Below the pieces are notes generated by a model that did no database searches, had not been told where the DNA came from, and saw nothing but the letters and a program-made list of their open reading frames with translations. The translations under genes were made by a program, and so were the position numbers. Positions 44,104-55,563 of a stretch of 64,000 nucleotides of DNA are shown here, in pieces; within the stretch, counting starts at the first letter, position 1, and every line of letters begins with the position of its first letter. Source of the DNA: Cladorhizidae sp. MBARI D1340-BT2 (taxonomy: Eukaryota; Porifera; Demospongiae; Poecilosclerida; Cladorhizidae). The DNA lies in contig JAQNBH010000011.1 of NCBI GenBank assembly GCA_028752905.1, positions 18,011,909-18,075,908 on the forward strand, written 5' to 3'.

Positions 44104-46284
44104 ATGAGTTTAAGGAAAGCGTTGAGGGATACCACCTCTGAAAGCAGTAAGTTTCTTTCTCTCACTTAACATTTTTGTTATACCTATCCTGCTGTAATTG
44201 GAATCTGCTAGATCCCTACTAGTTGTTGGAATTCAGTTTTAGTTTGTTTGGGGTAGATAGAACAAGTGGCTAGTACTTTCTCTATCTAGTTTTGTACTAA
44301 TTGGGCTATTTAGCTTTTTCTCTCTCTGTAGCTGTTTTTGTACTATTTTGCTTTTCCCCCCTAGCTAGTGAAGAGAAACAGCATGGCCTAATACTTGAAT
44401 ACTTGCTCACCAGGCAGTCCAGGGCCTAATACTTGCTCACCAGGCAGTCCAGGGCCTAATACTTGCTTATCAGGCAGTCCAGGACCTATCTTGAACAACA
44501 GAAAATGGCTTCTTTGGTACAATGGTTAATTGATATGTTCAAGGGGAAAATATTGAAAGCTCAACCAGCTAGTAGGTCTAGCAGCTTGTGACTTAGATTT
44601 GGATCAATACTTTTGTTTCACTGTGGCAGCATGATAATTGTTTGTCTAACCAAAGTTATCCAAAAGGGAAAAATATATATATATTTGTACTTGTCATCTA
44701 ATTGATCCAATATGGTGTTATTTGTTTAGAATTTATTTTGGTCTTTTGGCCCATGGAGGACTCAGTGTCTGTGGTCCAGCAAGCCAAAGTGCTACAGGGT
44801 ACCTTGGTGGGAGACAACTGTAAGGTTAAGGTGGGGACAGCTGTTTACAAGGGAGAGATTTCTACTATTGGCACTCTGACTGAAATGGAGCAGTTGGAGT
44901 CGAATTTTGTGGGGAAAAATTCCTTGGACAACCTTTCACCACCGCATCACTCAACTTGTAGACCCAAGGCTTCTGTTTGCTCCTTGACCACACCTCAGAA
45001 GTCTGGTGCAGTAAGTAGGCAAATCTTAGGGGACTGGTCAGGGTTTCATTTAGAAAAATGTCCAAGGGGGTCAACTGGAGGAATATTAAGCGGTTCTAAT
45101 GAATTTTAATAGTACAATTTCAAAAGGTGGAGGGAAAAAAGGTGCCGGCAGTCGTTCCCCCCCTCCCCCCCCCCTAAAATGAAACCCTGCTGGTGAAGAT
45201 GTGCTTATCTATCTTTCTTTTTATTTATTATAAGACCGCTGAAAGGAAAAGGCAATGTAGCCGTGGAGTTCGGCCAGCCAAGCATTGTCGCGTGGTTTCT
45301 CCTATTGGTGAGTTTAATAATTCTAACTTCATTTGTTACTTTTAAAATGATACACATTTTTAAAATAGGAAGGGTATTGGATATCACTCGTCCTGAACCC
45401 ATGCTTCCCTTACCACCTGTGATGAGCCGATCTCCTACCCCGTCGGACAGGCCATCCTTGCCTTCTAGCCCATCTCCTTTACCTCCCAGCCAGTTTGGGA
45501 ATTGTTCTTCAAATTCTGAAGCAGGTGATTCATATACTCCTGCGTTCAAATGAAGGCAATGTGTCTTGTACAACAACAGCAGTGTTAACAATGCTTGTGT
45601 TTCACAGATTCTTTGTTCCTGGAAGTACATACAAACCACAGGCTGGCCAGAGTGGAGGAGCTCTTGCACAAGGTCTTGAGGAACCAGCAAGAGACATGTC
45701 AAAAATTGCAACACTGATCCTGCCTCAGCCCCAGTTGCCACATGGGGCCCATCCTTTTTGACACCTCCACCTCCACCTGCTGTTGGGACCCCACTGCCTC
45801 CACCTGATGTTACTCCACCTGATGTTGGGACTCCACCTGATGTTGGGACTCCACCTGCTGTTGAGACTCCACCTGCTGTTGAGACTCCACCCGTGGCAAT
45901 ACAGATACCCAGCAATCGATCGTTTTCACCCGTCTACCACCGGTCTAATGCACTTCCCTCATCTGCGATACAGCAGAACCTCATAAGTATCGAAGACGTT
46001 TTGCTGAAATACCCCAAGCTGGCCATCATCAGCAAGGTTGGCACATTGGCTTGCAAATTGGCAAAGGAAGCTGTGTTTGGAGACGACATCTTAAGACGGT
46101 GTACTCCGATGGGGAATAGGGAGCTCCCTGCTCTACCTGCCAAAGAATTAGACGAACTAAAAAAAAAATTTACACAATGCATCCACGATTTTGGAGGCAT
46201 CCAGTGGAGTTCGAGCCCGTTTGGCAAACATGCCTGGAATCAATCCAGCAGGCATCCAAGAGGCTGAGACATCCCAAGAAATAG
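44104..46284 (+). CDS. BEN-domain accessory gene carried by a Tc1-like transposon (five exons)
   Basis: Proposed exons: 44104-44146, 44730-45010, 45235-45307, 45369-45524, 45608-46284. All introns are GT-AG and all phases agree. The product is about 400 residues. Residues about 15-60 form a small module (FILVFWPMEDSVSVV, KVKVGTAVYKGEISTIG). A basic stretch ERKRQCSRGVRPAKHCR may be a nuclear signal. Next come a Ser/Pro-rich segment, a coiled coil (LARVEELLHKVLRNQQETC) and 18-bp coding repeats giving TPPDVG/TPPAVE. Last is a BEN domain (KVGTLACKLAKEAVFGDDIL, ELPALPAKELDELKKK, then RFWRHPVEFEPVWQTCLESI). BEN domains bind DNA and recruit chromatin factors. Two single-base breaks are seen in exon 5: after the coiled coil near 45705-45717, and beside a nine-A run near 46160. 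Either may be real decay or homopolymer error. Confidence 0.75.
44391..44484. repeat. About 34-bp repeat, three copies, in intron 1 of the BEN gene
   Basis: GGCCTAATACTTGCTCACCA then GGCAGTCCAG recurs three times in a row; the first copy is slightly altered. Confidence 0.85.
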
Positions 46285-46646
46285 TCCCATGATAATTGTC
46301 ATTTAATAATTGCTATTTTAATAATTGCTTGTTTTATTAATTAGTTAATTAGTCGTATGTAATAATAGTTTTTGCTAATTAGTGGTTGTTAATTAGTCTT
46401 TTTGCTTCATGAAATGCAATCTTTTCTACATACAGAGGTCATGTTATTGATATATATTCCAGTTTCCCTTGTACATATATATACGGATGCATGCTACATC
46501 AAACTTAATAAAGGGCGCTTCTTGGTCTACCAGTAAAAGAAATATGTATCCATGATGGCCTGTATGGCCTTCAGGCTCGTTCACAATGGTGGATACTTCT
46601 GAGTAAAAAAAAAAATTTAAAATATAAAAACTTAAAAAAATGTAAA

Positions 46647-48281
46647 TCAACATGCACTCGTTGCAGCACCATTTAGTTCGATAATCCGAGGAATTACTTT
46701 TCTCAAATGTCGGATATACCTCCGACATTTAACTAGATCCAATGTTTCCCAAAACCTTTTTATCCCTGCCACCAACTCTTCCTTATTTCTCGGCTTAACT
46801 TCTCTCCTCATATATTCCTTAAGCTCGTGCCACAAATTTTCAATTGGATTTGCGTCAGGAGATTCTGGCGGAGTTCTCCACCAGTTGATCGAGTTCGACT
46901 CGAAGAATTGTTTTGCCAACCGGGAAGTATCTTTTGGGTCATTGTCCTGCATGAACCGATGTCCAGGGCAAATCTCTTGGATGTAGGGCAGCAATGCTTT
47001 TCCCAAAATTTCTACATATAGAGGTGCCCGCATGATGCCATCGAATATACATATTCCTGTTTTCCCTTGTATACTGATGCCTGCCCACACATGAACCTTG
47101 ACAGGACCTGTGAATTGAAGACAAGGTTATTTCATGGCTTAGGTAATACATCATACCTCAAAGATTTTGCCACCCTAATTTAAAAAAATAGCCTTACTCT
47201 TCTGATTATGCAAAAGATCATCACAAGCTCAGTTGGTTTACATATTTAAATTACACGCATGTTGGTTTGTCAAGTCTTGCCAAGGCTGTAGACACCTGGG
47301 TTGCTGAGTGAGTAATGAGTGAGTAATGATGCAATATGGGTGAAATCCGGTGGATTAGAAGCTTGAACCAAAAACTAAAATATAAAACTCGCAACATTTT
47401 AACAGCCATATCAACCTCATTGGATTAAGAACAAAATAATGACCTCTTGTAACAAAAATGCACACAAGCTCCCCTACTGTGTAAGACCAACATATGATTA
47501 CCTTGGTTTGTTCTTCACAGGTTGTCCAATTTTTCTACAACAAAAGCGTCGGTGGGTTTCAAGTTGGACTGTGCATTCATCGGTCCAGAGGACATTTTCG
47601 AACCCATCAGCCGCCTCTCCCACAAATTGTCGTGCCCACTCTAACCTCTTGATCTAAAGATGGAATGGGGATTATAATTGGAAGGAGAATGATCACAAAC
47701 AGCGGCTACATCAACAGAGCAGGCCTTTGGCATTGCTAAGCAGTAACTGCTTAAACTGAAAACAACCAAAAAAAGTTAGCAGAGTCCCCCCCCCCCATAG
47801 CAGGAACCCCATGATGCTGTCAGTTAGCAGCATTAAGCCAGTATCCTAAATTAAGTCAGCATACACCCTTAAGAATCCCAAGATAACAACGAACCTTGTT
47901 GACGTCTCTTATTAACTGGCAGTAAGAGCTACCCCGAAAAGTCCAGCCGAGTGACGTTCTACACCGTAGAATTGTCCTCAACGACAAAGGAAATCCCTTT
48001 TTGTTGAGGAGTTCGTGCAGCTGGTAGGCAGTCGTTTCATCGTCTATTTGCATCCTCTCTTCCACTATCTCACGGACGGCTGCCGTTATCTTCGACAGTC
48101 TCCTGCTACCCAACTGCCTGGCTATCGTGTGGGTTTCTTGATAGCGCTTTAGGAAGTAGTCGACCCCTTGCCTCGTGGCCGTCAAACCCTCCTTCTCCAA
48201 GGTCCTAACAATGGTCGGCGCATTCAAACCTTTCAAATTAAGAAATAAAATTCTCTGTTTTTTGTACGACGAATACACCAT
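46647..48281 (-). CDS. Tc1-like DD34E transposase, three exons, probably frameshifted
   Basis: Exon A 48281-47895 starts MVYSSYKKQRILFLNLKGLN, a helix-turn-helix DNA-binding region, and ends RDVNK. Exon B (47653-47502) reads IKRLEWARQF and DGFENVLWTDECTVQLETHR with the first catalytic aspartate; the A-B junction is in phase. Exon C (47107-46647) reads VKVHVWAGISIQG, then HRFMQDNDPKDTSRLAKQFF and PPESPDANPIENLW. Exactly 34 residues separate the second aspartate and the glutamate. The total is about 330 residues, normal for Tc1. The B-C junction as drawn (AAG/GTAATC ... CACAG/GTCC) is one base out of frame, so either a base has been lost or the exact splice site differs. All catalytic residues are present. 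The product would bind the inverted ends and cut and paste the element in the nucleus. Confidence 0.85.
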
Positions 48282-48488
48282 CTTCTCGCTACTAGTACGA
48301 ACTCAAATCACTGCCACGTGCAACTCGCGACGATCAATTCCTTTTATGCGTCTAAACGTTTCGAACGTCTAAACGTTTCGAACGTCTAAACGTTTCGTGC
48401 CGTCTAAAACCTTTATGCGTCTGAACGTTTCGTACGTTCCTTTAAGCCGGTTGGACAACGCATCGTTTAGACGCTGAACCAACGCTGC

Positions 48489-48526
48489 GTTTAAACGAAA
48501 CGCCAAGTTTTTTATGGCGCCTACTG
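48489..48526 (-). repeat. Right terminal inverted repeat of the two-gene element
   Basis: Ends TTTTTTATGGCGCCTACTG and is followed by TA at 48527-48528. The preceding 150 bases hold three copies of CGTCTAAACGTTTCG. Confidence 0.95.
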
Positions 48527-48528
48527 TA

Positions 48529-50650
48529 TATCATGAAGGGACCCGGGCAGAGGGCAATGCCAGGAAACAATCAGGTTAAAGTGTTATATAGCTAGCTGGT
48601 AGTTTTCTCTAACTGAAGCATGTTGGATGTAAGTAGTGTGGTATAGCTACTTATGTAGGTAGAGACAGTTTACTAGTGGAGATACTTACAGCAGAAAAAC
48701 TGCTTATCCACAACCGCGATAATTGTACTCAAGCTGAAGCTGCTATTGTTGCTGTCCATTGGTGGGTGACGAAGGTCAAGCTCAGGATTGTTTAGGTAAA
48801 TGTTAAAACTAAGTATTGTGAACCATACAAGATAATGCAGTGCAAAGCAATGCAATAATGATACACTATCAACTGTAAACCACCTTTACCCATCACATTA
48901 CTAGTCTGATAAAGGTAGCTATACATACACACTTGAGGCAAAAGGGTTTTCATAGCACTGCCAAGCAGTAGGCCTCCTCAGTTCCTGTATCTACAGCACA
49001 TGCTTTGCGCTTCCGCTCTCATTTATATGTTTGACTTTGTTATCGTTACACTGAATCATTTCTTTGCGATGCAATTAACTACATTGCAGAATTACGATGT
49101 TGCAGTTTATACACACGTTTACATAGGCCATTTATTTATTTGTTCAGCTCATAATGTACACGTATAAGTAGCACCAGATTCATTACATAGCCACGAGTAA
49201 TAGTCAAGTGTTAGGTTACATAACCCCATCAACCACAAAGAGTTGGATTGGGATCAGCCCCACCCACCGGATGGCATTGCTCCGTGTAATGATCATGCGT
49301 ACATATAGACACCTGAGGCAAAAAGGGTTTTCATGATTAGTCTAGTGTTTCGCTTAGCTCAATGAATTAGCATACGTATTTTATCTCATATGTAGTTGAT
49401 CACCAAATGGTTTTTGGAATAAACATCTGAGAAACTTGGGTTGCCCTAGAGATTCGAGGAACTCCATAGCTAGGCTGTTCTCTGCCATCTGTTGCTAGTA
49501 GCTACTACCTGGAAGACACAGCACTTTTGGTTTATAAAGAAGTCAAGAAGGCTAGTAACTACGGTTGAGTAATTAACTGTACCTAAGCTAGTTTCATTAT
49601 GTTGCTAGACCAAGTGTAGTATAGCGAAGCATCTTTTACAAAAAACAATCCTTTTCCATTCATGAAGTGCATATGAAAGTGTTAGTCCTCTAATCATTCG
49701 TGCCATGCATGTCCAGATATATGTTGAAATGTTGATCAAAAATCTTTCTTCAAAGTCTATGGGATCTCAGTAGTGACAGATGGCAATGAAGAAAGTGACA
49801 TTCACTGCCAAAAGCTGGCAGACATGACACCTACAGCAGTGCCAGAAATTGCAAGGCCTAACAAGCTTGAAAGACCGACAATTCCAATGACCTTTCTCTA
49901 ACTTAATGATGAAGAAGAGGAAATTAATGAATTACTAGAAGATTAGAATTAGCAAACTTCTCTTTTAAAACCCTTTGTTCAGGTCGTAGTCCTATTTCTA
50001 TTTATTGCTTTTGTGCTTCTCTTTGTTGGGCTCTAGCTAGCAATAAACTCTGACAGGGAGAAGGTTTGCACCAGTGTAGGGAGACTTGATAAATGTGTAA
50101 ACACATGCCTAGTTCAGGCCAGTCTCACCTGAGGGCTGAGATATATTGTGTATGCCCTCCTGTTGAGTTTGTACTCATTCAGTGTTCACTCAGTGAGGAC
50201 AACTGGAACATTGTGTATTCAGGCTAAACATTTGAGAAAACAAGGTACAGTATATATGCAAATTGAGTAATGGTGAGGCATTAGATCTTCCTCTGCTGAG
50301 GCTTAGAGTTTGACGGAGTGCCCCTTGTGTGCAACATCATAGTTTTGCATAATCAGTAGTAGAGAAAGGTCACTTTTGCTCCACACCTCTTATATATTAT
50401 TCCCACTGCCTCTAATGTTTACTATGGAAAGTATGAGGGTACAGTATATTAATTATAACTACTGTGTCTAGATATGATGAAATCAGAGGCAGTAAATGTT
50501 TGGTCGGTGTTGTCTAGTTGAAGTTGTTACAATTACTTGACCACAACCCTATTGAATGAGGGATGTGAGTAGCAAGTTAAATAATGCAATATGAAAAGAT
50601 CCCCCCACACTACTTTGTGTAATGTACAGCAACAAGCATCATTTATAGTT
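48529..50650. other. Intronic/non-coding stretch
   Basis: A minus-strand phrase at 48690-48780 ending CTGCT/GTAAGT (SNNSSFSLSTIIAVVDKQFF) could be an exon, but its start phase does not fit the host gene proposed here. A short duplicated phrase CTTGAGGCAAAAGGGTTTTC recurs at about 48932 and 49303. GATTAGCAAACTT-type sequence near 49945 echoes 35855. No gene is supported. Confidence 0.35.
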
Positions 50651-50654
50651 ATAC

Positions 50655-50966
50655 CTAATATCCTCCTGTATGTCACTCTCTCCTCCAGATTTCCAGCAGC
50701 ACAGATAACTTTAGTGAAGTTAAGAGTATCACTGTAGGTTATAGTGAGTATACTTGTGAAGGGATTGGAAGTAGGCACTGGAATAATAGCGACATTCTCA
50801 ACAACTTTGCTAAAAGAAGTTGGATTCATAAGAAACCGAGTTAAAATAGGTTCAGCGGTCCATTCGACACTTGTTCTATTAGTGGTGCATGTATAAACGA
50901 CATCAACACCAGGACAGACATCACCAGCAACATCAGCAGATAACTCCAGAAATGTATAAGCGAAAC
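50655..50966 (-). CDS. Proposed host membrane protein, Ig-like exon (most upstream seen)
   Basis: Bounded by an acceptor (GACTATTAG) at 50967 and a donor (ATATTAG/GTATAAC) at 50655. It is 312 nt, phase 1 at both ends. Translation includes GDVCPGVDVVYTCTTNRTSV then EWTAEPILT, and later TSILTITYSDTLNFTKVICA. A cysteine, a tryptophan about ten residues on, and a second cysteine near the end of the domain resemble an immunoglobulin-like fold. N-glycosylation-type sites (NRT, NFT) fit an extracellular position. Spliced to 33569-33898 it yields an aspartate at the junction and continues into the FN3-like module. The signal peptide and any further modules must lie upstream, beyond the transposon and satellite blocks or outside the window. 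Confidence 0.6.
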
Positions 50967-51377
50967 CTAATAGTCATTTTTAAAGAAAAAGGAGAAAATG
51001 GGTAATATAGAAATATTCACCAGTCAAATCATACCACCACCACCACACAGAGAGAGAGAAGAAAACAATTATTGTTATTTTGGTTGATGCCTTGCAGGGC
51101 TAAATTTGAAATCCTAGAATTATTAGGCTACATGTATATTGCTCTAGTCATTGTCCTGGACTTAGCATAGCAAATACAGTAACTGTGTACTGGTCTGTAC
51201 AATATTCATGCCATTATGATGTTGTAATGTTTGGATTGCGATAGCTCACTGAGCCACCCATGTTGATCAAGAAGAATAAGATAACGCCCTGAGCTAAGTG
51301 GGCCACCAATGTGAATCAAGATGAATAAGAGTAGACCCTTATCTAAGTGGGCCACGCCTGTGAATAATGAAGTATAA

Positions 51378-52062
51378 AGGCCTGTCTACACTGCACAATA
51401 ACTGGATGCGCATTGAGACACACTAGCTACCAGAGAGTCTCAATGCGCATCCAGTCACGGGCGTCGCGTCCACACTGACATGACAATAAACCAAACGCGC
51501 ATAAAAACCACACACCCTCCAACTGCACCCACGTCACAATGCACAATGGATACGGTGTTAGTTGTTCTATGGACGAGATACCTACAGACGCGAAGGAAGC
51601 ATATGCTGCAGAGGAGAAGAAGGATTTATAAATAGAAAAAGGCAATAAAGTAGACGGATGGCGCTCCATGAACTCCATAAAAGAAGGCTGCGGCGGTAAA
51701 ATTTATTTTAGCTATAATAGTATTTAGCTTGATCTTTGCCTGCTATAGGTCCTTTGATTGTGGCAATGATGGCTGACTACCAGCATCCATCTGTGCGCCA
51801 GGTTTGGTGCAAGCCACGAAGTAAGCACTGGTGGGAATCAGCTACAACTTCATAAATGATTCTGTTTATCTTTTAACGCGCACCCACGTAATTAATTTTA
51901 CGCTTGGATTTGTTGCTCTGGCTTGACTCAAACCACCTATCGAGGTGGACTGGACCTAATGCGCGTTAGGTCCAAGAAATCTAATTCGCATTCAGTGTGG
52001 ACGCAATGAACGCGCATTCGTTGAGATCTAATGCGCATTCAGTGTGCAGTGTGGACAGGCCT
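51378..52062 (+). mobile_element. Non-autonomous PIF/Harbinger-like element (685 bp)
   Basis: Flanked by TAA on both sides (51375-51377, 52063-52065), the three-base duplication of this superfamily. Ends AGGCCTGTCTACACTGCACA and, reverse complemented, AGGCCTGTCCACACTGCACA. The subterminal word ATGCGCATT is repeated on both flanks. It interrupts one unit of the 49-bp satellite (AATAAGAG). Confidence 0.88.
51546..51855 (+). pseudogene. Harbinger-type transposase N-terminal remnants
   Basis: From the ATG at 51546 the frame reads MDTVLVVLWTRYLQTRRKHM then LQRRRRIYK before stops. A second piece at 51766-51855 reads HPSVRQVWCKPRSKHWWES and stops. A basic leader and a VW.KPRS..WW phrase at the start match my recollection of Harbinger nuclease N-termini. 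The catalytic domain is absent. Confidence 0.45.
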
Positions 52063-53925
52063 TAAGAGCTGACCCAGAGCTACAGTAAGTGGGCCACCCC
52101 TGAAAATCAAAAACAATTAGAGTAGACCCTGAGCTATAAGTTGGCCTCCCATGTGAATCATGAAGAAGAAGAACAGAACCTGAGCTCAGTGGTCCACCCA
52201 AGAAGAATAAGAGCAGACCCTGTGCACAGTGGGCCACCCATGTGAATCAAGAAGAATAAGAGCTGACACCGAGCTCAGTGGGCCACCTCTGTGAATCAAG
52301 AAGAATAAGAGCAGACCCTGAGCTTTAAGTGGGCCATCCATGTGAACCAAGAAGAATAAGAGCAGAGCCTGAGCTATGTAAGTGGTCCACCACAGTGAAT
52401 CAAGAAGAATAAGGGTAGACACTGAGCTCAGTGGGCCACCCATGTGAATCAAGAAGTATAAGAGCATACCTGGAGTTAAGTGGGCCATCCTTATGAATGA
52501 ATAAGAATAAGAGCAGACCCTGAGCTCAGTGGGCCACCTCTGTGGATCAAGAAGAATGAGAGCTGACCCCAAGTTAAGTGAGCCACCACTGTGAAGTAAG
52601 AAGAATAAGAGTAGACCCTGAGCTATCCAGGTAAAACAAGAAGAATAAGAGCAGACCCATGTGGGCCACCCCTGTGAATCAAGAAGAATAAGAGCAGACC
52701 CTGAGCTCAGTGGGCACTCATGTTAATCAAGAAGAATAAGAGTAAACACTGAATTCAGAGGACCACCCATGTGAATCAAGAAGAATAAGAGCAGACCCTG
52801 AGCTCAGTGGGACACACCTGTGAATCAAGAAGAATAAGAGAAGACCCTGAGCTCAGTGGGCCACCTCTGTGAATGAAGAAGAATAAGAACAGACCCTGAG
52901 CTCAGTGGCCCACCCCTGTAGATCAAGAATAATAATAGTAGACCCTGAGCTGAGTGGGCCACCTATAATGTGAATCAAGAAGTATAAGAGTAGACCCTTA
53001 GCTCAGTGGGCCACTTATGTGTATCAAGAAGAATAAGAGCATACCCTGGGCCACATCTGTAAATGAATAATAATAAGAGCAGCCCCTGAGCTCAGTGGGC
53101 CACCCATGTGAATCATCAAGAAGAATAAGAGCAGACACTGCGCTCAGTGGGCTGGATCAAGAAGAATAACAGTAGACCCTGTGCTGTACGTAAATCAAGA
53201 AGAATAAGAGCTGACCCGACATCAGTGGGCCACCTACATGTGAATCTAGAAGGATAAGAGCAGACCCTGAGCTCAGTGGGCCATCCATGTGAATCAAGAA
53301 GAATCAGACCAGACGCTGAGCTCAGTGGGCCACCCATGTGAATCAAGAATAATAAGAGTAGGCTCAGTGGGCCATCCCTGTGAATCAAAAAGAATAAGAG
53401 TAGACCCTGAGTTCAGTGGGCCACCACTGTTAATCAACATGAATAAGAGCAGACCCCAAACTCAGTGGGCCACCCATGTGAATCAAGAAGAATAAGAGTA
53501 GACCCTGATCTCAGTCGGCCACCCATGTGAATCAAGAAGAATAGGAGAGACCCTGAGCTCAGTGGGTCACCCCTGTGAATCAACAAGAATAAGAGCAGAC
53601 TCTGAGCTCAGTGGGCCACCACTGTTAATCAAGAAGAATAAGAGTAGACCCTGAGCTCAGTGGGTCACCCCTGTGAATCAAGAAGAATAAGAGTAGACCC
53701 TGAGCTCAGTGGGCCACCACTGTGAATCAAGAAGAATAAGAGCAGACCCTAAGATCACTGACCACCAATGTGTGTCAAGAAGAATTATAGTAAACCCTTA
53801 GCTCAGTGGGCCACCCCTGTGAATCAAGAAGAATAAGAGTAGACCCTGAGCTCAGTGGGACACCCCTGTGAATCAAGAAGAATAAGAGTAGACCCTGAGC
53901 TCTTTGGCCACCCCTGTGAACAAAA

Positions 53926-55379
53926 TAGTAGGTGACAAGCCCGACCGAAAATCTAGAATAGCTAGTCCAACTACATGTAGAAGCGCTATAGCCCAAAGAT
54001 TAAAAAACTACTTGTCCAGAGAGGTCAGGTTGTGTTCCAGTAACAATGGACATATACTTGTTTTAAATTTAAATCCAGCGCTGAGAAAAAATGAACGCGA
54101 GTAAAAATAGAAAATTATAAAGCGAACCATCCCTTTGACAATTTTTGTCTCTTGTCTTGTCCAGTAAGGGTTAAACCATCAATTAACACAAACATTATGC
54201 TCCTGCCATTTCAATCTTATATCTAAATCCATGGTCATTCATTAAATATAATAGCCCCCTTACTACATCTATCTCCCCAAAAGGAAATAAGAATATCAAG
54301 GACAATAAACTATAAGACTCCAGTAGAATTAATGTAGGTTCCTTGAAAAATAAATATTTAGAAAACAACCCCAAATATTACTCTGTTATACACGTACTAC
54401 ATCAAGTATTCCCGCAGTATCACTATCACTCTTCTCTAAAGTCGCCACTAAAGGGGGAAAGTCACTGATAAAGGCACAACTTCAAGGGATAGAAGCATCG
54501 CATTGTTTACAAGTTTATTTACCCTGATGAAGACAGAAAAACAAAAGAGCTGATTGAAAGAGAAACCTTGATGTCAGTGGACTAAACCATTCTTTTTTAA
54601 TCTTGTGGTTATGACTTTAGGGCTCCATAGGTTCTGCACATTTTACTTATGAAGTTGATGTATAGCCAAAAGATAAATCTCTTTGTGTGCTCTCTATTGC
54701 CTAGGTACAGTATCACTTTGCCAAAAATCTGGTAGCCAAGACACTGCTTTGCCTTAGGATACTGTAGATGATAATCTTCAAACTCTAGTCAACGTTTCAT
54801 GTGTTTATTCTCTCTTGTACTGAAGGAGGCACTCACTTGGAAATAACTCCACCCCATGTGTTATATAATTTTAATGATGCGGTTAATTGGAGCTAAAATG
54901 TGAGAAGTAGTCTTAAGCGTTGGCTGAAAAAAATTCTTGGTGCTGGAAGGAAAATCTTTTTCAACCCACATGCTTGACCATTACTCACGTTTTAGCTGCT
55001 AATGAGAATACTCATCCCATAGAGTAAGACTTCCTCTAGCTGGTTTCAGTCATTTAAATGTTGCTATAAGCCACCATTGCCACAAACAGCATGGCACTTG
55101 AAGAATATACATACACATGCGTTTTACACAACATGAAGCCTTACCAACCAACTACACTAGCTATATTAGAGCTAATGCAATTTGCTAGTGAGGCTGACCC
55201 CCAGAGCCAATGAAGGCCTTGGATTTGATCTCAGACAATCGCCAGTGCTACTACAAATCAACATTCTTCTTATGTTTCTAATGTGAACAGAGCCAACAAG
55301 ATTCAAGTAGCATTCCACAGAGCTAGCATTCCATGAATTGCTTCCTGCTCTAAATCACTGTAGAGTTCTGTGACTATTG
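53926..55379. other. Non-coding stretch, no gene seen
   Basis: No frame with recognisable content or convincing splice signals on either strand. Confidence 0.45.
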
Positions 55380-55383
55380 ACGT

Positions 55384-55563
55384 TGAAGTGGATAAAAGTT
55401 ATATAACACTTCTCAATAGGCAGCACATTTCAACTGGTAAGGTTTCATACAACTGTGCGTTAACTAGAACATTATGATTGTTAATTAACTAGTGTACACG
55501 GAAGTGTCACGAAGGAATGTCCAAATCACGACGGAAACGAGGCAGGAAAGTCTGGTCGCTACA
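55384..55563 (-). repeat. 3' LTR of gypsy element B (180 bp)
   Basis: Plus-strand sequence from TGAAGTGGATAAAAG to GGTCGCTACA. It has 10 bp more than the 5' LTR. Confidence 0.95.

Larger units (their letters stand above)
43798..48526. mobile_element. Complete two-gene Tc1-like transposon carrying a BEN-domain gene (4729 bp)
   Basis: The terminal inverted repeats are 38 bp with one mismatch (CAGTAGGCGCCATAAAAAAC... then TTTCGTTTAAAC) at 43798-43835 and 48489-48526, each flanked by TA. Inside, a plus-strand five-exon gene (44104-46284) and a minus-strand three-exon DD34E transposase (48281-46647) converge with about 360 bp between their stops. The subterminal zones contain reiterated words: AACGCTCGCTGCGTTT on the left and ACGTTTCGAACGTCTAA on the right. 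These are candidate transposase or accessory-protein binding sites. The length is about three times that of ordinary single-gene Tc1 elements. Confidence 0.92.
51237..53925. repeat. 49-bp satellite array, about 41 copies, interrupted by a Harbinger-like element
   Basis: The unit is GAGCTCAGTGGGCCACCCAT then GTGAATCAAGAAGAATAAGA and GCAGACCCT. Units vary in both sequence and length more than those of the 47-bp and 29-bp arrays, so this is the older array. It is split at TAA inside a unit by 51378-52062. Two inverted units exist at 18548-18660. Confidence 0.95.

Noticed and set aside
45205..45915. Long minus-strand frame with GGV/STAGGV repeats
   Set aside because: It is the antisense shadow of the plus-strand TPPxVx coding repeats of the BEN gene.
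48690..48780. Possible further exon of the host membrane protein
   Set aside because: Good GTAAGT donor in phase 1, but no acceptor in the needed phase; not included in the gene model.
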